Positions 5,568 to 12,598 of a DNA stretch of 13,919 nucleotides are shown in pieces. A program made the position numbers and the translations under genes. The notes under the pieces are model-generated. The model was not told where the DNA came from. It did no database searches and worked only from the letters and a program-made list of their open reading frames with translations. The stretch spans positions 4,159-18,077 of the forward strand of contig JANQTR010000096.1 of NCBI GenBank assembly GCA_030731635.1, written 5' to 3'. Each line of letters opens with the position of its first letter. Position 1 is the first letter of the stretch. This stretch comes from Erythrobacter sp. (GTDB lineage: Bacteria; Pseudomonadota; Alphaproteobacteria; Sphingomonadales; Sphingomonadaceae).

Positions 5568-8327
5568 ATGAGTCCTAGGCGGGTTCCCGGCCAGCGCGCG
5601 ATCATTGATCGCCGCGCGCTGGCAGACGAGATTGCGGCGCTGTTTGCAGCGAGCGGCGACGCTGCGCGCAGCGATATCGTCCAGACGCTGCGCCGCGCAC
5701 TCGACGAAGGGCGGGCCGAACTCACCCGCAGGCTGGCACAAACGCCGTCGGCCGGACATGACGTGACCGGTGGCTATTCCTTCCTGATGGATCAGCTGCT
5801 GCGGGTGATCCACGATCACGTCACCACCCACCTTTACCCGGTGCCCAATCGCACCTCGGGGGAACGGCTCGCGGTGCTGGCGGTGGGCGGATATGGGCGC
5901 GCAGAAATGGCGCCGCATTCCGATGTCGATGTTGCCTTTATCACCCCCACCCGCCGCGCGCCGTGGTGCGAACAGGTGATCGAGGCGATGCTGTATCTGC
6001 TATGGGATCTCGGCCTGAAAATCGGCCATTCCAGCCGCACGGTCAGCGATACGATGCGGATGGCGAAGGAAGACCTCACGATCCGCACCGCGCTGCTGGA
6101 AAGCCGGTTGGTGTGGGGCGAACAGGCGCTTTACGAAGAGCTGCGCGTCCGGTTCTGGAGCGAGGTTGTCAAGGGCAGCGAACGCCAGTTCCTGACCCAG
6201 AAGCTGGCCGAACGCGATGCTCGGCACAAGCGGATGGGCGATAGCCGCTATGTGGTTGAACCCAATATCAAGGAGGGCAAGGGCGCGCTGCGCGATTTGC
6301 AGACGCTCTACTGGATCGGCAAATATGTCCACCGCGTCGGCAGCGCGTCCGAACTGGTCGATGTCGGCTTGCTGACAGCGTCCGAATATCGCAGTTTCCG
6401 CCGCGCCGAAGGGTTCCTGCTGGCCGTGCGGTGCCACATGCACATCATCACCGACCGCGCCGAAGATCGCCTGACGTTTGATCTGCAACGCACTGTGGCA
6501 GAACGCATGCAATTCGCCGACCGCCCCGGCAAAAGTGCGGTCGAACGGTTCATGCAGTATTATTTCCTGCAAGTGAAACGGGTTGGCAGCCTGACGGGCG
6601 TGTTCCTGTCCCACCTTGACGAAGAATTCGCCAAGAAACGCCCGCGCACCGGATTTTTCGCCGGATGGACGCAGCGCTCCCGGATGTTCAAGGGGTACAG
6701 CGTTGAAGGCGGCCGGTTGCGCGCGCCCGGCGATGACTGGTTCCGCGCCGAACCGGTGCGGCTGATCGAAGTGTTCCAGCTGGCCGAGGCCGAAGGGCTG
6801 GAGGTGCACCCCGAAACCATGCGGCAGGCCGCGCGCGATGCCAAACTGATCGACGGCAAGCTGCGCCGTGACAAGCGCGCCAATAGCCTGTTTCTTGACT
6901 TGCTGGCAGGGCGCAAGGATCCTGAAACCGCACTGCGCTGGATGAATGAGACGGGCGTGTTTGGCCGGTTTGTGCCCGATTTCGGGCGGGTCAATGCGCA
7001 GATGCAGTTCGACATGTATCATCATTACACCGTCGATGAACATACGATCCGCGCCATCGGGCTGCTCAGCCAGATCGAGCGCGGGCTGCTGACCGCCGAT
7101 CACCCGCGCGGCACCCGCGAATTTCCCAAGCTCGCCTCGCGCCGGGCGCTGTATGTTGCGGTTTTGCTGCACGATATCGCCAAGGGGCGCGGCGGCGATC
7201 ATTCGGTGCTGGGGGCAGAGGTCGCGCACCGCCTGTGCCCACGCTTTGGCCTTGATGATAAAGAGACCGATCTGGTTGCCTGGCTAGTGCGGCAACACCT
7301 TTTGATGAGCAGCACCGCACAGAAACGCGACCTGACCGATCCCAAGACGATCGAGGATTTCGTGACCGAAGTGCAAAGCCTTGAACGGTTGCGCAACCTT
7401 GCGATCCTGACCGCAGTGGATATCCGCGCAGTCGGCCCCGGCACGTGGAACAGCTGGAAAGCGCAGCTGCTGGGCGAGCTTTTCGATGCCTCGCAGGAAC
7501 AGCTACGGCTGGGCCACAAGGGCAAAGGGCGCAAGGCGCGGGTCACTGCCAAAAAAGATGCGACCGCGCTGCTGCTGGGTGATCAGGATCATCTGGTCGA
7601 TAGCGTCGGGGCGCTGCTGGGCGATGCCTACTGGATCGCAGAGCCCGAAGATATCATCGCCAGCAACCTCACTCAATATGACGCCGCGCGCGCAGGCGGC
7701 GAACAGCTTTCGATCAGTTGCACAGTGGACGAAGCCCGCGGCGCAACCCGGGTCAGTGTGGTCGCGGCTGACCATCCCGGGCTGTTCTATCGCATGGCGG
7801 GCGGGATCCATGTGGCCGGCGCCAACATCATCGATGCCCGCATTCACACCGCCCGCAGCGGCTATGCCTTCGACAATTTCCTGGTGCAGGATCAGTATGG
7901 CCAGCCATTCCGCGAACAGGGGCAGATGGACCGGATCGCCAAGGGCATCCGCGACGCGCTGCTGGCGCGGATTGAACTCGTGCCCAAACTCGCCGCCCGT
8001 CCGCTTTCCCATTCGCGCGCCAAGGCGTTTGATGTCGCCCCGCGCGTCGGGTTCGATAATGACGCATCGAACAATTTCACCGTGATCGAAGTGACCGCGC
8101 GAGACCGTCCGGCGTTGCTCAACCGGTTGGCCTATGCGCTCTACAAGGCCAATCTGATCGTCCATTCGGCCCATATCACCGCCTATGGCGAGGCGGCTGC
8201 GGATACGTTTTATGTTACCGATCTGACCGGTGCGAAGATCAAGGCGCCCGAACGGCAGGCAGAAATCGAGGCTGCGCTGCTCGAAGCGGCGAGCGACCAC
8301 CGCCAACAGCAGCTGGAACAAGCCTGA
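5568..8327 (+). CDS. glnD: Bifunctional [protein-PII] uridylyltransferase / uridylyl-removing enzyme
   Basis: GlnD senses glutamine and adds or removes UMP on PII proteins (GlnB/GlnK), setting glutamine synthetase activity and nitrogen-responsive transcription. The 919 residues match the full-length family. Domains in order: nucleotidyltransferase with GGYGRAEMAPHSDVD (107-121), whose two aspartates, Asp119 and Asp121, bind metal; the GlnD linker region with NIKEGKGALRDLQTL; an HD phosphohydrolase domain with HDIAKGRGGDH (His535-Asp536 to His545); and two C-terminal ACT domains (about 729-776, containing ADHPGLFYRMAG, and about 839-890, containing ARDRPALLNRL) that bind glutamine. No key residue is missing. 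The ATG at 5568 has only a weak ribosome binding site. With 20 bp to the upstream stop, translation may depend partly on the ligase gene. Pairing of glnD with an acyl-CoA ligase is not a functional link I recognise. Confidence 0.97.
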   Translation: MSPRRVPGQRAIIDRRALADEIAALFAASGDAARSDIVQTLRRALDEGRAELTRRLAQTPSAGHDVTGGYSFLMDQLLRVIHDHVTTHLYPVPNRTSGERLAVLAVGGYGRAEMAPHSDVDVAFITPTRRAPWCEQVIEAMLYLLWDLGLKIGHSSRTVSDTMRMAKEDLTIRTALLESRLVWGEQALYEELRVRFWSEVVKGSERQFLTQKLAERDARHKRMGDSRYVVEPNIKEGKGALRDLQTLYWIGKYVHRVGSASELVDVGLLTASEYRSFRRAEGFLLAVRCHMHIITDRAEDRLTFDLQRTVAERMQFADRPGKSAVERFMQYYFLQVKRVGSLTGVFLSHLDEEFAKKRPRTGFFAGWTQRSRMFKGYSVEGGRLRAPGDDWFRAEPVRLIEVFQLAEAEGLEVHPETMRQAARDAKLIDGKLRRDKRANSLFLDLLAGRKDPETALRWMNETGVFGRFVPDFGRVNAQMQFDMYHHYTVDEHTIRAIGLLSQIERGLLTADHPRGTREFPKLASRRALYVAVLLHDIAKGRGGDHSVLGAEVAHRLCPRFGLDDKETDLVAWLVRQHLLMSSTAQKRDLTDPKTIEDFVTEVQSLERLRNLAILTAVDIRAVGPGTWNSWKAQLLGELFDASQEQLRLGHKGKGRKARVTAKKDATALLLGDQDHLVDSVGALLGDAYWIAEPEDIIASNLTQYDAARAGGEQLSISCTVDEARGATRVSVVAADHPGLFYRMAGGIHVAGANIIDARIHTARSGYAFDNFLVQDQYGQPFREQGQMDRIAKGIRDALLARIELVPKLAARPLSHSRAKAFDVAPRVGFDNDASNNFTVIEVTARDRPALLNRLAYALYKANLIVHSAHITAYGEAAADTFYVTDLTGAKIKAPERQAEIEAALLEAASDHRQQQLEQA

Positions 8328-8381
8328 TTGCAAATGGTTAAGGTTGCAGGCGACGCAGGGCCGGCGGGTTGCAATTTGCAA
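8328..8381. promoter_or_regulatory. Cluster of TTGCAA palindromes upstream of the TonB-dependent receptor
   Basis: The 99-bp gap before the receptor gene contains three exact copies of the self-complementary hexamer TTGCAA (8328-8333, 8369-8374, 8376-8381) and one near copy, TTGCAG (8344-8349). The last two exact copies form a near-perfect 13-bp palindrome, TTGCAATTTGCAA, spaced by one base. This looks like an operator for a dimeric regulator of the receptor gene. The 8369 copy could also double as a -35 element, though the hexamer 16 nt further on (TAATGC) is a poor -10. The regulator is unknown. Confidence 0.4.
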
Positions 8382-8426
8382 ACGCCTCGCTAATGCGACC
8401 GCCTTCAACTCAGGGAGAGTTATAAC

Positions 8427-10757
8427 ATGACGTTCGCAACCCCGCTGCGGAGCCCCCTCCGGCTCGGCAAAATCGCACTGCTGCTTGGCACGGCTGCCCT
8501 CACCCCCTTCGCTGCATCCGCGCAGGACGCCGAAGTGCCCGCCGCTGAAGAACGCACCAGCGCGCTCGACACCATCAACGAAATCCTCGTTACCGGCACC
8601 AAGACCCGCGATGCGGAAAACGTGCAGGACGTCGCGCTGGCAGTGACCGCGTTCAACGCCGACACATTGGAAGCCTTCAAGATCCGCGACATTCAGGGCC
8701 TGTCATTCCAGACCCCCAACGTCAGCCTTGATCAGATCGGCACCAGCCGTGGTACAGCCAACTTCGCGATCCGCGGGCTTGGCATCAATTCGTCGATCCC
8801 GTCGATCGACCCGACCGTCGGCGTCTTTGTTGACGGGGTCTATCTCGGCATCAATGGCGGCGTGGTGTTCGACCTGTTCGACCTCGACAGCGTCGAAATC
8901 CTGCGCGGCCCGCAGGGCGTATTGTTCGGCCGCAACGTCACCGGCGGCGCGGTCGTGCTCAACACCGGCAACCCGACCGAAGATTTCCGCGGCAAGTTCC
9001 GCGCGGCGGTCGATGGCCCGGTTGATAGCGGCCGCGGCGGTGCCAACTACACCGTCAGCGGTGTGATTTCCGGCCCGATTGTCGAAGACACGCTGCTGTT
9101 CAAGGTCGGCGCCTATTACAACAAGGACGAAGGCTATTTCCGCAACCTGTTCGACGGGTCGAACCAGGGGGCAGCGGACACCAAGATCCTGCGCGGCGCA
9201 CTCGAAGGCCGCTTCGGCGACTTGATGATCCGGGCCAAGCTCGACTATTTCGATAGCAACGGCGACGGCCCAGCGGGCCAGAACCGCGGCATCTTCGACC
9301 GCGAAAGCTTCGATTTGTCGATTGATGAGCCCGGCTTTTACGACACCCAGATCTGGACCGGTTCATTGACCGCCGAATGGGACATTGGCCCGGGCACCCT
9401 GACCAACATCTTCGGCTATCGTGACTACAGCGCCAGAACCCGGGGCGATATCGATTCGACCCCGGCATTCCTGTTCCACTCGAACACGGAAACGGTGCAG
9501 GATCAGATCTCGAACGAACTGCGCTATGCGATTGCGACTGATAGCCTCGATCTGACTTTCGGCGGGTTCTATTTCGATCAGAACCTTGCCTATGACGAAA
9601 GCCGCGAACTGCGCCGCGATCTGCCTGTGGCCAACCAGCCGCCGGTGTTTTTCGGCGGTGGGCGCCAGGCCCACGAAGTGATCGGCCTGTTCGCCAATGC
9701 GCAGTGGGAATTCGTTCCCAATCTGTCGCTGATCGCGGGCATCCGCTGGAATCAGGAAACCAAGGATGCAGCGGTGACTTACATCGTCCCGCGCGCACCC
9801 TGTTCGGTGGTGGCAGGCACCTGCCCGACCGGCACCGCCCCATTCAACGCGGCGACCGAGACCAACGGCTTCACCGACGATGTGCGGTTCCGCAACGTGT
9901 CGCCCAAGCTTGGCCTGCAATACCAGTTCGCCAACAGCCAGATCTACGGCCACTGGAGCCGGGGCTTCCGTTCGGGTGGGTACAACTTCCGCATCACCAA
10001 CGTGCCGGTGTTCAACCGCGCGGTGGCAGCAACCGGCAATCTGTTCTTTGACGAAGAACAGGTCGACAGTTACGAAATCGGCGGCAAGTTCCAGACCGAG
10101 GATGGTTCGTTCACCCTCAACCTGGCAGCATACGTGACCAAGATCAGCGACCTTCAGCGCGAAGTGAACCTGGCCGATCCGGGCGCCGGCGTGGTGCAGA
10201 ATATCCTCAACACCGCCGATGCCACGATCAAGGGTTTCGAAGCCGAAGCGCGTATGCGCGTGTCGGATTCGCTGATCGTCACCGCCAATCTTGGCCTGAT
10301 CGATGACAAGTATGACAGCCTTCTGTTCGATATTTCGGGCGATGGCCTGATCAACGACACCGATCTCGCCCTGCGCATCCCACGCGTGCCCGAAGTGACC
10401 TGGGGCATGGGGCTGGTGCACGAGCTGCTGCTTGGCGACAGCGAGATCCTGACCCGGGTGAACTATCAGTATCGCGATGAATTCGCCTTCACCGACGACA
10501 ACCTCGGGTACATTCAGGACGCGTCCAACCTGGAAGCGAACATCACTTGGGTGACCCCGGTTCAAGGTCTGTCATTCTCGCTTTATGGCCGCAACCTGTT
10601 CGATCAGGTGCAGGCTGGCGGTGATACGCAATTGCCGTTCGGCGGGCCGCTCTCGACTGGTGTGCGCCAGCCGTTTGCCCCCAACCCGACCGCCGGTACC
10701 TTGTCACCGCTGCAGCGCGGCCGGAATGTGGGCGTCGAGGCGTTGTTCGAATTCTAA
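8427..10757 (+). CDS. TonB-dependent outer-membrane receptor
   Basis: The 776-residue protein begins with a classic Sec signal peptide: Arg/Lys residues, then a hydrophobic core around KIALLLGTAALTPFA, with cleavage at ASA|QD after residue 32. A TonB-box-like EILVTG follows at 52-57. The plug domain shows NFAIRGLGIN, the PTVGVFVDGVYLG segment and VEILRGPQGVLFGRNVTGGAV (from 156). The rest is a beta-barrel with aromatic-rich strands, and the protein ends in Phe (ALFEF), as outer-membrane barrels usually do. A GGGAGAG ribosome binding site is 7 nt before the ATG. Such receptors import siderophores, vitamins or oligosaccharides using TonB energy. Sphingomonads carry many, and the substrate is not deducible here: there is no adjacent regulator, sigma/anti-sigma pair or catabolic gene. 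It stands as a single-gene unit with an operator-like leader and a strong terminator. Confidence 0.94.
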   Translation: MTFATPLRSPLRLGKIALLLGTAALTPFAASAQDAEVPAAEERTSALDTINEILVTGTKTRDAENVQDVALAVTAFNADTLEAFKIRDIQGLSFQTPNVSLDQIGTSRGTANFAIRGLGINSSIPSIDPTVGVFVDGVYLGINGGVVFDLFDLDSVEILRGPQGVLFGRNVTGGAVVLNTGNPTEDFRGKFRAAVDGPVDSGRGGANYTVSGVISGPIVEDTLLFKVGAYYNKDEGYFRNLFDGSNQGAADTKILRGALEGRFGDLMIRAKLDYFDSNGDGPAGQNRGIFDRESFDLSIDEPGFYDTQIWTGSLTAEWDIGPGTLTNIFGYRDYSARTRGDIDSTPAFLFHSNTETVQDQISNELRYAIATDSLDLTFGGFYFDQNLAYDESRELRRDLPVANQPPVFFGGGRQAHEVIGLFANAQWEFVPNLSLIAGIRWNQETKDAAVTYIVPRAPCSVVAGTCPTGTAPFNAATETNGFTDDVRFRNVSPKLGLQYQFANSQIYGHWSRGFRSGGYNFRITNVPVFNRAVAATGNLFFDEEQVDSYEIGGKFQTEDGSFTLNLAAYVTKISDLQREVNLADPGAGVVQNILNTADATIKGFEAEARMRVSDSLIVTANLGLIDDKYDSLLFDISGDGLINDTDLALRIPRVPEVTWGMGLVHELLLGDSEILTRVNYQYRDEFAFTDDNLGYIQDASNLEANITWVTPVQGLSFSLYGRNLFDQVQAGGDTQLPFGGPLSTGVRQPFAPNPTAGTLSPLQRGRNVGVEALFEF

Positions 10758-10782
10758 GAACACCGCAGTCTTCAAAATAGGG

Positions 10783-10816
10783 AAAAGGGCGCTCCGCTGG
10801 CGGGGCGCCCTTTTCT
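10783..10816. terminator. Rho-independent terminator, usable from both strands
   Basis: A perfect 10-bp stem, AAAAGGGCGC (10783-10792) with GCGCCCTTTT (10805-10814), extends inward through a T-G wobble and a further CCG/CGG pairing around a four-base loop. Plus-strand read-out ends in TTTTCTT 26 bp after the receptor stop. The mirrored arm gives TTTT on the minus strand too. It therefore fits a shared terminator for the receptor and the convergent yggS-unknown gene pair. Confidence 0.85.
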
Positions 10817-10860
10817 TATGGTTTTGCCGAAAGGAAAAACCGGCAAACGCGGGGCTGGTT

Positions 10861-11301
10861 CTAATCCCTTGCTACCAGCAGCAGCAGCGCACGCACCTGA
10901 TCAAATCCGACGAACGCCCATTCGATCCGAGCATCGGAAATCGGATTCCAAAGCCCATCGATCCGGTTTGATACGATCGTGCATGGCGCACCGAACAGCG
11001 CGATAAAGTCCTGCGCGCACGCCGCTGCCTGACGCTTGCCCAGCCAATTGTGTTGCGGAAATTCCATGTCGCATTCCAGCGCGCCAGCAATGGCACCCAA
11101 TGCCGAACGCGGCTCGCCCGGCGCAGCCTCTGGGTCGAGCAGTTCCCAATTGAAGCCGATCGTTTTCAGGCCAAGCTGCATGGCCGCTGCATCAGCAATA
11201 TCGCAATGTGTCGCGAAGGAATTGGCAAGCGGCACCGCGCCCAATACCACCCGCGCACGCGCCGCAAGCGCGCTTTCCCAGCGGCTGCGAAAGGTCTCCA
11301 A
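10861..11301 (-). CDS. Unrecognised 146-residue soluble protein coupled to yggS
   Basis: I do not recognise the family. The frame starts at TTG (11301), two bases after the yggS stop, and ends at TAG (10863-10861). The close spacing suggests translation by re-initiation. There is no strong ribosome binding site (a GGGG run only), and no in-frame ATG occurs before Met41. No signal peptide or clear membrane segment is seen. The protein is acidic and compact, with an N-terminal basic helix (RSRWESALAARAR), three to four cysteines, a Trp-rich middle and end (NWELLDPEA, PQHNWLGKRQ, DGLWNPISD, EWAFVGF), and a hydrophobic C-terminus VRALLLLVARD. Codon use looks like its neighbours. It converges on the receptor gene and shares its terminator. 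Expression with yggS is likely; a role in PLP or amino-acid metabolism would be guesswork. Confidence 0.65.
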   Translation of the reverse strand: METFRSRWESALAARARVVLGAVPLANSFATHCDIADAAAMQLGLKTIGFNWELLDPEAAPGEPRSALGAIAGALECDMEFPQHNWLGKRQAAACAQDFIALFGAPCTIVSNRIDGLWNPISDARIEWAFVGFDQVRALLLLVARD

Positions 11302-11303
11302 GA

Positions 11304-11966
11304 TCAGCCCCGCGCCCCGAACAGCGCCGTGCCCACCCGAATATGCGTCGCCCCCAGCATCACGGCGGTTTCATAATCACCGCTCATCCCCATGCTCAGC
11401 CCAGTCAGCCCATGATCGGCGGCTAGCTTGGCCAGTAAGGCAAAGAACGTTGCGGCTTCGGTGTCAGCGGGCGGGATGCACATCAGGCCTGCCAACGGCA
11501 CATCGGCTGCGCGCACTGCGGCCAGAAACGCTGGCAATTCGCTGATCGGGCAGCCGCCCTTCTGCGCTTCGTCCCCGATATTGACCTGCACGAAACACGG
11601 CACGCGCTTGCCAGTCTTGTCCATCGCCTTGGCGAGCGCGGTGAGCAGGCTGGGCCGATCAAGCGAATGGATCACATCGAACAGCGCCACCGCTTCTTCG
11701 GCCTTGTTCGATTGCAATTGGCCGATCAGGTGCAGTTCGATGTCAGGATAATCGGCGCGCAAGGCGGGCCATTTGCTTTCCGCCTCCTGCACCCGGTTTT
11801 CTCCGAATACGCGCTGGCCCGCATGGATCAGCGGCAGGATCGCTTCGGGCGTTTTGGTCTTGCTGACCGCGATCAGAGTGACGCTTTCGGGCGTGCGCCG
11901 CGCGGGTTTGCACACGCGGGCGATATTGGCGCGGACTTGGGCGAGAGCGGTTGCTGCACTTTCCAT
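11304..11966 (-). CDS. yggS: YggS/PLPBP-family pyridoxal-phosphate homeostasis protein
   Basis: The 220-residue protein is a fold-III alanine-racemase-like PLP carrier without known enzymatic turnover. Family members keep free PLP low, and their loss disturbs amino-acid pools. All family blocks are present: LIAVSKTKTPEAI with the PLP lysine at Lys36, FGENRVQEAESKW, LHLIGQLQSNKA, IHSLDR, VQVNIGDEAQKGG, LMCIPP and the phosphate-binding LSMGMSGDYETAV followed by GATHIRVGTALFG at the C-terminus. The ATG at 11966 is chosen because residues MESAATALAQV match the usual start and length. The frame stays open upstream but there runs antisense through thiE. No Shine-Dalgarno sequence precedes the ATG, so it may be translated from a leaderless transcript. 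It is divergent from thiE and followed by a coupled small gene. Confidence 0.93.
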   Translation of the reverse strand: MESAATALAQVRANIARVCKPARRTPESVTLIAVSKTKTPEAILPLIHAGQRVFGENRVQEAESKWPALRADYPDIELHLIGQLQSNKAEEAVALFDVIHSLDRPSLLTALAKAMDKTGKRVPCFVQVNIGDEAQKGGCPISELPAFLAAVRAADVPLAGLMCIPPADTEAATFFALLAKLAADHGLTGLSMGMSGDYETAVMLGATHIRVGTALFGARG

Positions 11967-11981
11967 GTGACGCGCTATAGA
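11951..11981. promoter_or_regulatory. Possible symmetric promoter between yggS and thiE
   Basis: The 21-bp gap between the two start codons contains the palindrome CTATAG (11975-11980). It reads as TATAGA for thiE (plus, 11976-11981) and TATAGC for yggS (minus, 11979-11974). On each strand a start site about seven bases downstream would fall at or next to the start codon (GTG 11988; ATG 11966), giving leaderless or nearly leaderless mRNAs. For thiE, TTGCTG at 11951-11956 is a possible -35, with a long 19-nt spacer. No good -35 is seen for yggS. Bacterial promoters with symmetric -10 elements that fire both ways are known; use here is inference. Confidence 0.4.
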
Positions 11982-11987
11982 GATGCG

Positions 11988-12521
11988 GTGACGCAGATAA
12001 AGACCCTGCCTGAACTCTGGCTCATCAGCGATGCGCGCAATGACGCCGGGCTGGAACGTGCGCTGGCCCGGCTGCCGCGCGGATCGGGGTTTATCTATCG
12101 GCATTATCACCTTGATGATGCGGCGCGGCTGGTACGGTTTGACGCATTGGCGGCTGCGGCGCGGGCGAGCGATCATGTCGTGATCCTCTCCGGCTCGGCC
12201 GACCTGGCGCAAGCATGGGGCGCAGATGGCATTTATGGCCCGCCAGAAAGGCTTGGCAAGCTGCCCGGCCTGCTGCGCCTGGCCACGGCGCATGATGCCC
12301 GCGAAATTGCCCTCGCCAACCGGGCGCAGGCCGACGGCGTGTTCCTGTCACCAGTATTCCCGACCCGTTCGCATCCCGGCGGCAGATGCCTTGGCGTCGC
12401 CGCGTTTCACGCACTCGCAGCACACGCCGCAATGCCTGTCATCGCGCTTGGCGGCATGACGCCAGAGCACGCGCACGCCCTCGATTGGCCGCGCTGGGCG
12501 GCGATTGATGGGTTGAGCTAA
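11988..12521 (+). CDS. Short thiamine-phosphate synthase-like (ThiE/TenI) protein
   Basis: The 177-residue product from the GTG at 11988 looks like the shortened ThiE homologues of sphingomonads. ThiE joins the pyrimidine and thiazole phosphates to make thiamine phosphate; the related TenI is a thiazole tautomerase. Visible blocks are an opening strand PELWLISDARND, a barrel-like middle with HVVILSGSAD and WGADGIYG, then VFLSPVFPTRSHPGG (118-131), matching the family's PVFPT-x-(S/T) phosphate loop, and VIALGGMT (151-158), matching the closing GGI/GGM phosphate loop. It is about 30 residues shorter than typical ThiE. The N-terminal Q-x-R-x-K pyrimidine-binding motif reads YRHYHL here, so activity as ThiE is not assured. 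The GTG was chosen because the first strand begins right after it; only a weak GAGA ribosome binding site is present. No TPP riboswitch is visible upstream. Confidence 0.72.
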   Translation: MTQIKTLPELWLISDARNDAGLERALARLPRGSGFIYRHYHLDDAARLVRFDALAAAARASDHVVILSGSADLAQAWGADGIYGPPERLGKLPGLLRLATAHDAREIALANRAQADGVFLSPVFPTRSHPGGRCLGVAAFHALAAHAAMPVIALGGMTPEHAHALDWPRWAAIDGLS

Positions 12522-12545
12522 AGGGAACGCCCCATCGCACATCGC

Positions 12546-12574
12546 TTGACCCGGAGTCCCCGAGGATTCATGAT
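12546..12574 (+). promoter_or_regulatory. Predicted promoter for ftsK
   Basis: TTGACC (12546-12551) matches the -35 consensus at five of six positions. It is followed after exactly 17 nt by CATGAT (12569-12574), four of six for -10. A start near 12581 would give a leader of about 18 nt carrying the AGGAG site. The C at the first -10 position weakens the case. Confidence 0.45.
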
Positions 12575-12585
12575 GTGTTCCGCCT

Positions 12586-12590
12586 AGGAG
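12586..12590 (+). promoter_or_regulatory. Ribosome binding site for ftsK
   Basis: AGGAG lies 8 nt before the ATG at 12599 and fixes the start. An overlapping GTG at 12597 is out of frame with FtsK. Confidence 0.7.
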
Positions 12591-12598
12591 ATTCAGTG

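Noticed and set aside
5555..5578. Seven-codon frame overlapping the glnD start as a leader peptide
   Set aside because: It is too short to support, with no ribosome binding site, attenuator structure or codon bias suggesting a regulatory leader.
6000..7229. Minus-strand 409-codon frame inside glnD
   Set aside because: It is antisense to the GlnD linker and HD region, where all family motifs are intact on the plus strand; His/Gln/Pro-rich shadow composition.
7503..8408. Minus-strand 301-codon frame opposite the end of glnD
   Set aside because: It is antisense to the two ACT domains and runs into the receptor leader; no recognisable protein features.
9363..10565. Minus-strand 400-codon frame inside the TonB-dependent receptor
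   Set aside because: It is a shadow of the receptor barrel region; no start signal or family motif.
11967..11987. TPP riboswitch upstream of thiE
   Set aside because: The gap is only 21 bp and lacks the conserved TPP-riboswitch core, so a riboswitch cannot fit.
11967..12293. N-terminal extension of yggS to an upstream start
   Set aside because: It would add 109 residues antisense to thiE with no family similarity. The protein matches the YggS family and its length from the ATG at 11966.
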